Assembly: GCF_963576545.1 (NCBI RefSeq)
Contig: NC_083639.1
Coordinates: 14,232,618-14,296,617 of the forward strand
Direction: 5' to 3'
Length of the DNA: 64,000 nt
From: Limanda limanda
Taxonomy: Eukaryota > Chordata > Actinopteri > Pleuronectiformes > Pleuronectidae
Part shown: positions 56,621-64,000 of the stretch, in pieces
Numbering within the stretch: position 1 is the stretch's first letter
Layout: the number at the start of each line of letters is the position of its first letter
Notes under the pieces: model-generated
Told to the model about the DNA's origin: nothing
Database searches by the model: none
The model's input: the letters and a program-made list of their open reading frames with translations, nothing else
Translations under genes and position numbers: made by a program

Positions 56621-59600
56621 CTAACTTTGGTCATCTGTCTGTGAGTTGGTGGTATCAGTCTCTTCTGCTTTCACCCAGGCTTTGGGGGAGCTGCTCTGTG
56701 TTTTGGCGACTGCTGCGTCAGGCTCGAACGTATCAGCAAATCTCTCCCTGGCTTTCTCCCAGTTCTTCTGGGACTTTGACTTGGTCGTAGAGACGCTGTC
56801 GAGAGACATGGGTGCACCGGCTCCCAGACCTGACTGAGACTTCCTGATTTTTAGTTCAATCTGTGGAGAAAGAAATGAGAAAAAAGTAGAAAGAAAATCA
56901 AATATCTTTGCTATTTTGGAGTACATCTATGTTAAAGCAGATGTTACAGTCCGACATCTCCAGACAGTAAGGCGCTCTTACTGGGTTTTTCATTCCAGTT
57001 CCTCCTTTGCCCAGTCCCTCTCCTTTCTTCCAGCCCATCTTTTCCAGCATCTTCCGTCCTCTATTGACCTCACTGATCTCCCTTTCAGAGGAAAATCATA
57101 ATATACAGTTAACACTCAAATCTATTATTTACATTCTTCAGCAAAATTCCAAAAACAACGGACTTACTTGTGAACAGAAGCAGGAGCATCATCTCTTTGG
57201 AAAACCCCCTCGCTGCCCACTGTCTGTCGACGAGACTCTGCTCGGTCCACATATTTGGGGTTCTTCAAGGCTTTGGTCTCCTCATTGCTCTGTTTACAGA
57301 AAACACAGAGGTGAATGGCTGCATAAAGAAGAATTGAGGGTTTAACCTGTCTGCTGCTGCCAACACTGACCTGCAGGCCATATTTGGCCTTCATCTGTTT
57401 CAGCTCCTTCTGTCTCAATGCTTCTTTATCCTCTTTGGTGGGAGCAGGGCCTTTAGGGAAAACAGTGAGATTTAAGTGAAGTATATCACTGCTGTTTCAT
57501 GATTCTAAGCCAGAAATATATTCTTCTGTGACTTGGTTTCCTCTCGAGGCTGCTCACCTGTGTTCTCCTCTCTCTTGTATTTGCTGAGGTGGGCCATCAC
57601 CTGCCCTGGCTCACATCCATCACAGGTGTCAGTGCCTGAGTGGATATGGAAAGAGAGAACAGTCTCTCCCATCTTCACCTCATCACCGTGCATCAGCACT
57701 TGCGGCTCACATATTGCTTTGGGCTGTTGAAGAAATATTGATAATGATGTCACGGCTAGCTTCAAGTTTTCCTAATTCATTTCAGAGGAAAAAAAAGGCT
57801 GACCTGTAAGATTCGGTTCCCATTGATGACTGTTCCGTTCTGGCTTCCCTGGTCCACCAGCGCATAGCTCTGTTGCTCCTGGTCAAAGTGCACCTCTGCA
57901 TGGAACTGAAACCAAACAACAGTTAAAAACATCACACGACCACATATTACTCAAATGAACGATTCTTCCCTCTGGAAACAAAGAAGTGAAGAGCGTTACC
58001 TTGCTGACCCCCATCTCTGGTATTCGGATTGCATGATCCATGTCTTTCTCTCTGAAATAGAAAACAGCACGTCACCATCAAGGAGTCTCACTAGCCGTTA
58101 GGACACACTGAGATATCAATTACTTATTTAGTTTAAAACATTGAAAACCTGGAATGCAAACAATACAAATAATAATCTAATCTGCATTGTGAGTTTCGGG
58201 ATCTGTTGCACCTCTACTACTAGTACTACTCACAAAGATTGTGCATTCTAAAAATTTGTGTTAAAGCCATGTGGATCAGTATTGCAGCCTTAGCACTAAC
58301 GATTCATCCTCTGAAAATGAAAGCAGACATTTTTAGTCCTTGGTATGAAAGTATCAATTTTAACTGAGATTAAACTTATGTTGGCACTTGACACGTAAGA
58401 GAGAGAAAACTTCACAGACCTGCCGATGGTGGCCGTAGAGTCGGCGGTGATGATGAACAGAGTGCCCACCTGCAGCACCGGAGACCTGACCACTGTCACT
58501 CTTACACATGGCGGCCAAATGTTTGCGTTGACTGCAAGAAAAATACACCCACCAAAAAGTTAAGACAATAAAAACAAAACAAGTTATTACCAGCTTTAAC
58601 CTCACAAAGAACTAATAGTGAACATGTGCACCCTGGACAGGTGCTAAACCCGTCTGGTCTTTCCTCTCACCTTCCTGACACTGAGTCTCCATCTCAGATT
58701 CCTGGGAGGGGGATGCACACGACGATGAGATCGAAGAAGTAGACTCCCACTTGTCTTTCTCAGACTCTGTGAGCTCGCCCTCCTCCTGTGAGCTATTCCC
58801 CTCCGAGTCATCACTTCTAGCCTGGCTCTTTTTCTTTTTCTTCTTCTTCTTCTTTTCTGATTTCTTGCTTTTCTTCTTTGATTTTCCTTTGTCATCGTGC
58901 CGTGATCCGTTTTTCAGCTTCTTCCTCTTCGAAGATTTGTCGCTGTCCTCCTGGCTTGGAGCCAAGTCTGCACTGCGAGACCTTCGCTTCAGTTTCCGGG
59001 ATTCTGTGTTCCTCTTGGTTGATTTCAGCTCGACCCATTCAATATCTTCTTGTTCCAACCTCATCTCATCGAAAGTTAGTTCCTGCCATCAGACAGTCAA
59101 TGGTGTGATTACCACCTTCAGTGATTGTTTACTGACAGCAGGCCAGCTGGCTTTGTACTGTAGCTCCTGTGCCTTCTGGCACAGTGCATGATCTCAGTCT
59201 TCAAACACAACTCATCATAGACCTCAACCAAATTATGTGAGGCTTAACAGGAAAATCCTCTGTCATCCCAATATTAGTTTGTGGGCAGATTTACACAAAA
59301 GATGACTAAAACCTTGAGTCATGTTTACAACACATTAGAGAAGTAATGATCACTTCAAACATGTTAACAGTTCATTAAAAACTGTGAAACATCCTACAGA
59401 CTTAAACGATCCAAACTCACTGGGAAAACAAAACCTTTTAACTCTATGTTAAGTTTTGTAAGAATATATTTTACAAACTATTTACAATAAGTAAATAGTA
59501 TTAAAGGTGTAGTTTGTATAAATTATACCTTTAATAAAATTGTATATGGGATTTTTTTGTTGGTGAGATGTACAAAATTATTACTATTTCAATGATGGTA

Positions 59601-61568
59601 GGAGAAATAAGTGTAAATATTTTTTAGGACCTTAATGGTGGTATTAAAAATGTACCTCTGTGTGCAGCGATTTTCCAGCGAGAGGAAATCTTCATTTTGG
59701 CCAAAGAGCTAGTCACCTCTTGCACCTAGGTCAGAGGAATATTCTTTCAGTGAATTAGCCTCAAATTAATACAACAAGCAAGTGTTTGAATACTGAGATT
59801 AACAAGGTCCATAGGATTTGTTTGGGCAACGGTAGAGAGCCAAATGGCAGCTGTCAGCTACAAAGAATAAAATGAGTCTATGCCATGGATCAATGAAAGA
59901 TTTGTTTTTTAAATACCTTATCGTCCTGGTGTGACGTTTTCTTGAGCGCTTTCTTCAACTTCCTGCTTTTCTTCTCAGCAGTGTACATGTCTGAACAAGG
60001 CTCCACACCGGTCTGTGCAGCAGGCAGCTCGATCCTGGAATGAAACTGATATCGGCCGCTTTCTGCTTCGCAGTAGTAGTAAATGCCTGTGTTGGCATCG
60101 TAGTACAACTGACTAGCCTGAGGAAGAAAAATGGCTGGTCTGTCAAATTGCTGCTTATATGAATTCAGCTGTAGACACCAAAGTTTTACACAGAAGCAGT
60201 TGACGAACCGAGTCATAGTACAAGGCTGTGCTGTGATCGTAGTACATCCCTGTGGCCTCATCAAACACAAAGCCGGTCTGTGTCATTGCCTGTTCAGCCG
60301 TGGCCCTCAACATATCAGCTATAGATCCTGCATCGCCCTCCTGGAAGAGAAATCACATTTTTATCTCAAACTTTCAACTGACATTTTCAAACAAATCTAT
60401 TTATCAGTCTTTTTTTGTTCCAAATTTGAAAGGATTCTCTTGAGGCCTTCCTAAGAGTTCACGATACAAAAGTGGGTTTTGAGAGGTCATAGTGACCTTG
60501 ACCTTTGATCACCAAATTCAAATCACATCAGACATGATTCCAAGTGAATGTTGGTGCCTGATTTAATTAAATTCTCTATTTGTGCTCCTGACCTCACATT
60601 TCCAAGATCATTAGGTCACTGTTACCTTGACTTTTAATCTTTGAACAAATTCTAAATCAGCACTTGCTTGAGTTCAAAATGAAAACGAAGAAAGTTTGCT
60701 CGTTGTGACTGTTTAAATGTAACTAACTTTTTAATAAACTGACCTCTGTTGCGACTGTGACACTGCTGTTAGGTTGAGCTGACTCATCTGCAGCTTCTGT
60801 TTTGTTTGAAACCTCTGCAGCCTTGCTTTGGTCAGTTCCGTCCACTGCTGATGCTTCTGATGCTGATGCTTCTGCGTTCAGGCCTTCCTGAGGATCTGCT
60901 GACTCATTGTTCTGAGGGTAGCTTCCATAGTAGTAGTTGTAATAATCTGGAAGAGAATATCCAAACATTTGCAACAGTTTTCTTATTTTCAGATGTCATC
61001 CTATCCAACAAATGTACACATGTGAAATTTACCCACCAGTTTCTGTCCACACATTTTCTTCTGTCTGAGTTTCACTGTTGACTCTGTCTTTATCCTTCTT
61101 CTTCCGTTCATGAATCTCTGCACTCAGCTGATCCACCTGCAACAAAATAATTCAGATCAATAAATCAATGAATTCAGAATTCATATGCTTCTAACATGAT
61201 TATCTGTTTGTTGTGAATCACAAAACCAAAGGCCAGCATGCTAACAGTTAATAGACTTTAATGAAATACAACATTCAAAGGGGAACAAATAAAGTCGTTG
61301 TTAGGTTATTAAGCCGCCATCTACTTGTGGTCACAACATTTTTCTGAATATGACTCTTTGAGGGTGCACGAGTCGGACTGACCTGTTTCCTCAGGTCTTC
61401 GTTGTAGCTCTCTGTGCTCTTCTGGAGCCTCTCAGACTGATTCAGCTGCTTCTGTAGCTTTGCCAGCTCGACTCTGCACTCTCTGAGCTCCTGCTTCAGG
61501 GAGTCTGCTTTCAGACGCAGCTCAGCCACTTCACTCTCCTCGTCCTTCTCTCCATCTTCCTTCTCCAT
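56621..61568 (-). CDS. aggf1: Angiogenic factor with G-patch and FHA domains 1
   Basis: Fourteen coding exons on the minus strand: 61568-61383, 61136-61037, 60946-60744, 60340-60209, 60117-59917, 59082-58671, 58531-58420, 58051-58000, 57905-57804, 57723-57558, 57450-57371, 57289-57168, 57081-56982 and 56860-56621. The sum is 2208 nt, giving 735 residues (human: 714). Domains in order: N-terminal coiled coil (about 10-70); OCRE aromatic repeats with YYD and YYYCEAESGRYQF (about 185-232); Lys/Ser-rich charged linker with a nine-lysine run; FHA domain (about 415-510) keeping TIGR, SKFH and GSQNGT; G-patch with GMLEKMGW-like RKMLEKMGWKKGEGLG (about 626-670). The mammalian protein promotes vascular growth and associates with RNA-processing factors. 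The start is supported by an in-frame TAA at 62659-62657 in the upstream exon with no ATG between. The exon 4 donor is GTTCGT, far from consensus. Confidence 0.97.
60455..60670. repeat. Interspersed repeat in aggf1 intron, nuclear-receptor motifs
   Basis: Two related units each carry an AGGTCA...ACCTTGAC core (60484 and 60614 onward). The phrase GTGACCTTGACCTTTGATCA occurs in a repeat widely spread in fish genomes. It fills most of the 403-bp intron between coding exons 3 and 4. Family not assigned. Confidence 0.5.
60484..60511. promoter_or_regulatory. Clustered nuclear-receptor motifs (ERE, ERRE, DR1)
   Basis: AGGTCATAGTGACCT (60484-60498) is a perfect inverted repeat with 3-bp spacing, the oestrogen response element consensus. 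It overlaps TGACCTTGA (60493-60501), the reverse of the ERR/SF-1 site TCAAGGTCA. A DR1-like TGACCTTTGATCA (60499-60511) follows, with one mismatch to the PPAR/HNF4 consensus. Motif evidence only; activity unknown. Confidence 0.45.
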
Positions 61569-61704
61569 TACTTGACCTGAAGTTTTGATATTAAAATGCC
61601 TAAGTTATTCACGAATGCAGCATTGAATTGGCAAAACAAGTTTATTTGTACTTTTCAATGACGAGAGCTTTGCATGAAATATAAAAGACATCATGACAAA
61701 CTGT

Positions 61705-62175
61705 AAGGCCCTGTTCAGACCTGGTAACATCCGTCCTGACAGATCTGATCACAAGTGGAAAGCCTGGGGCTTAATGAATCAATGCCATATGTAGAACTAC
61801 TTTGAAGAAAGATTTGATGCATTTGAGAGACAGAAATACATATATGGTGGTCACTGTTGCTAATGTGGCTACTGAGCGGTGAAACAATACTTTTGATTAA
61901 TAGTGAAACTGTATCAGGTCAGAGGACGTGAGCAGAGAAAGCCTTCAGGAAGCGTTCAGCGGGCACACAGCAAAAAAACTGTGGGCACGTGTGTTCTAGA
62001 CCTCTTCCAAATGTGGTTTGAAGGATCAGGTCTGAAGGATCAGGTCTGAAGGATCAGGTCTGAAGGATCGGGACCTGAACGCATTCCAGGTGAATTTGGG
62101 TGCGTTCGGTCTGAACTTGACTCTTTATGATCGGATCACTCAGGACTGAGGTTGATACCAGGTGTGAAGAGGGTC
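61705..62175. mobile_element. MITE-like element in aggf1 5' intron
   Basis: The left end AGGCCCTGTTCAGACCTGGT and the inverse of the right end GGACCCTCTTCACACCTGGT agree at most positions. The similarity continues inward for about 45 bp (GTCCTGA...GATCA). Length is about 470 bp with no coding capacity. No clear target-site duplication was found, so the superfamily is left open. Confidence 0.6.
62023..62064. repeat. 14-bp tandem repeat, three copies
   Basis: Three exact copies of GGATCAGGTCTGAA in a row, followed by a partial fourth, inside the MITE-like element. Confidence 0.95.
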
Positions 62176-62511
62176 CACAAGCAACATCAGTAAATACAAA
62201 ATAAGTAGATGGATGGTTGGAGAACGAAACACGAATCGATGAAATAAGAAATAGGAGTTAAAGTAACGTTGAAGTGTGAGTAATGATTATTTGATTTAGC
62301 AGAGAGCTTTGACTAACTAACAAGAAAGCAAAGCTTGTTCCGTGTGTGTGGAGCATAGAAGCGAAACCCTGCCTCTGAGGAGGGAATGTAAACCAGTCCC
62401 TGGAGACCTGAGGGGTCTGAGCAGTAGACCAGACATGGATCATATGAGTACAGAGACATGTGTTGATGAGGGTCCTGCAGCTGCACTTCATCCACCCTGA
62501 GCCCCTCTCAC

Positions 62512-62760
62512 CGTTCGTCTCGTCTCCGGCTCCTCGGATGTGAGTTCGGCGTCCGCGCGTCGCCTGAACCGACCTGAAAGTTGAAAATAAACATCTTGAA
62601 ACCACTCCGCCTTTCCGACACACTCCGGTACATGTTGAGAAGATTAGGAGACAGAGTTATAACCGTGGGAACGTTAACAGTCCACCCTGCTGTCCACCGC
62701 CATTAACTGAGTGCTAAGCGCGTCACAGCGGAAGTGATTCTTCTTCACGTTCGGCGGATC
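62512..62760 (-). promoter_or_regulatory. aggf1: aggf1 5' non-coding exon and promoter region
   Basis: A donor ACG|GTGAGA at 62512-62511 on the minus strand pairs with the acceptor CAG ending at 61577, 8 nt before the aggf1 ATG. The exon carries an in-frame TAA (62659-62657) and no later in-frame ATG. The GC-rich stretch with several CpG (62500-62760) fits a housekeeping promoter. The transcription start is not visible. A second acceptor-like site (TTTCAG at about 62572) could divide this exon. Confidence 0.55.
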
Positions 62761-63611
62761 TGTTCCTTACTGTCAATTTGTCACAGCAAGAATAGAGGTA
62801 TCGCCATCGAGCGGCAAACCTAAGTAATGTTTTTTCTTTACAATTTTTTTTGCCATTTCTTCCTTCTACCATCAACTTTAAATTAAATGTTATATAATTA
62901 AACCACTGTTTTAGTGGAGCCCAGCAAGTAATATAAAAGACAAATCCTGCTCTTTCTGCTCTTGTTTTTGACTCTTTCAGACTCTTTTATTGTTGGCATA
63001 ACATTTGAGTCTTTGATAAATTGATGCATAAAGTGATAAAGTGAGGGAGGAACTTATGGACTCATTGAGCTGTGCAGGCACACAACACATGCTATTTAGA
63101 ATTAAATATTTAGTTTTTAAGTGCCAGAGGTCTTCTTTTATTTTTTGTTATAATTTGTCTCTCCTGTTACTATACATTATTTTGTAGATTTCAAAATATT
63201 TACCACAAGCAGTGTATTGTGTCTTCTTATGTTCTCCACTGTATTCTTTTGTGTGCCCTGCACCAGCGAAATCTACATATCCATATGACCATATGTAATA
63301 ATAATGTAACAATAACATTTAGTGCAGTGGTTATTCTCTGCATTCTCCAGCTGTTATGGTGCTTTTTGACCACTAGATGTCAACGCATCACTGATTCTGC
63401 CATCTGTTGACTGATGAGGCTGGTGAATGGGCCCACAGTCATTTCTGACAGGATGTGGTTCCAACGCTTAACGGTCTCTGCCAGCTGCCTGTAGGTTTTG
63501 TTGGTTGGTGAGTGCTCTTCTCGTGGTGTTCAGTTTGTGCTCATATTTAACAAGGTAGAGTCCCTTGTTGTCACACTAAGGCAGAAGTGAGCACTGCTCT
63601 ATGCTACACTA
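62761..63611. other. Intergenic DNA, nothing recognised
   Basis: AT-rich sequence upstream of aggf1; no exon, element end or regulatory motif that I can support. Confidence 0.5.
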
Positions 63612-63733
63612 TTAACCAGTTGTTGTTGTTGGACTCTGCCAGGCCTTGCCGTCCCTCTGTTGTTCCTCAAACACACACAACTCTTCTGTGCACATTTTGG
63701 ACTCACTTCCTTCCTCCTCATTAGTTTCCAACC
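63612..63733 (-). CDS. Possible terminal exon of an unknown gene (partial)
   Basis: On the minus strand a strong pyrimidine tract and CAG (ending at 63734) precede a 122-nt open stretch ending in TAA. It would encode about 39 hydrophilic, acidic residues (LETNEEEGSESKMC..., ending SPTTTTG) from a phase-1 junction. If real, the gene starts upstream, beyond the right edge of the window. It could equally be a chance frame; no domain or homologue is recognised. Confidence 0.25.
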
Positions 63734-64000
63734 CTGAAAAATAAAAGAAAACAAAAAGAATATGGACTGTCTGATGCCTCCAGACAGTTTGCTGACACTT
63801 GCCAAAACCAGGCCATCTCTCCATGTGTCTGGACTTATTTCAGGCTCCAGAGCAAAGGCTGTTATGTAATGCTATGGCTGCAGCATTGTTGTCTTAAACA
63901 CAAACACACTTCTGCTTATAGCAAAAGCCTACTTAAAGCATTATAAAGTAGACTCTGTGTAAATATAGTGTGTGTGTATAAGCACATTTTATCTTTGCAT

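Noticed and set aside
62258..62623. 121-codon minus-strand frame at the aggf1 5' exon
   Set aside because: It opens with GTG rather than ATG and has no internal in-frame ATG before the donor at 62512; the exon is better taken as 5' UTR.

Overview
This window is vertebrate genomic DNA, almost certainly from a ray-finned (teleost) fish. Genes are split into small exons with GT-AG introns and AATAAA/ATTAAA-type poly(A) signals. Long CA/TG microsatellites are frequent. The transposons have hAT-type 8-bp target-site duplications and teleost-style repeat families. The proteins match vertebrate syntaxin-18, NSG1 and AGGF1. There are no bacterial operons, CRISPR arrays or phage. Most long open frames outside the genes are translated microsatellites or chance frames.

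Layout. 1-21.3 kb: no gene seen; AT-rich intergenic DNA with microsatellites and a 1.2-kb hAT-type element (18845-20062) carrying a decayed histone H3 fragment. 22.4-23.6 kb, minus: a three-coding-exon gene for a 272-residue Myb/SANT-like DNA-binding protein that I cannot name. It stands head to head with stx18 (plus, 24095-40019, 11 coding exons, 324 residues), sharing a short promoter. Intron 1 of stx18 is 9.6 kb, intron 2 holds a 189-bp TG tract, and intron 8 holds a 5'-truncated LINE inserted 32 bp before an acceptor. Tail to tail with stx18 lies nsg1 (minus, 45533-42107, 4 coding exons, 185 residues). 46-56 kb is a repeat-rich intergenic region with a 2.9-kb hAT-type element containing a second, nested hAT-type element and a long foldback. 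aggf1 (minus, 61568-56621, 14 coding exons, 735 residues) follows, with a 5' non-coding exon near 62.5 kb. A possible terminal exon of another minus-strand gene lies at 63.6-63.7 kb.

How the genes relate. They do not form a pathway. stx18 is an ER Qa-SNARE, nsg1 an endosomal membrane protein of neurons, and aggf1 an FHA/G-patch/OCRE protein linked to vascular growth and RNA processing. The stx18-nsg1 adjacency matches human 4p16. aggf1 is on another chromosome in human.

Exon coordinates were read by eye from splice signals and reading phase; all coding sums are multiples of three and give proteins of the expected length. Transcription starts, 5' exons and 3' ends are inferred. I did not find a clearly new biological system. 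The most unusual objects are the histone-H3-bearing hAT element, the nested hAT/MADF cassette, the LINE beside a splice site, and a nuclear-receptor motif cluster in a repeat inside aggf1.
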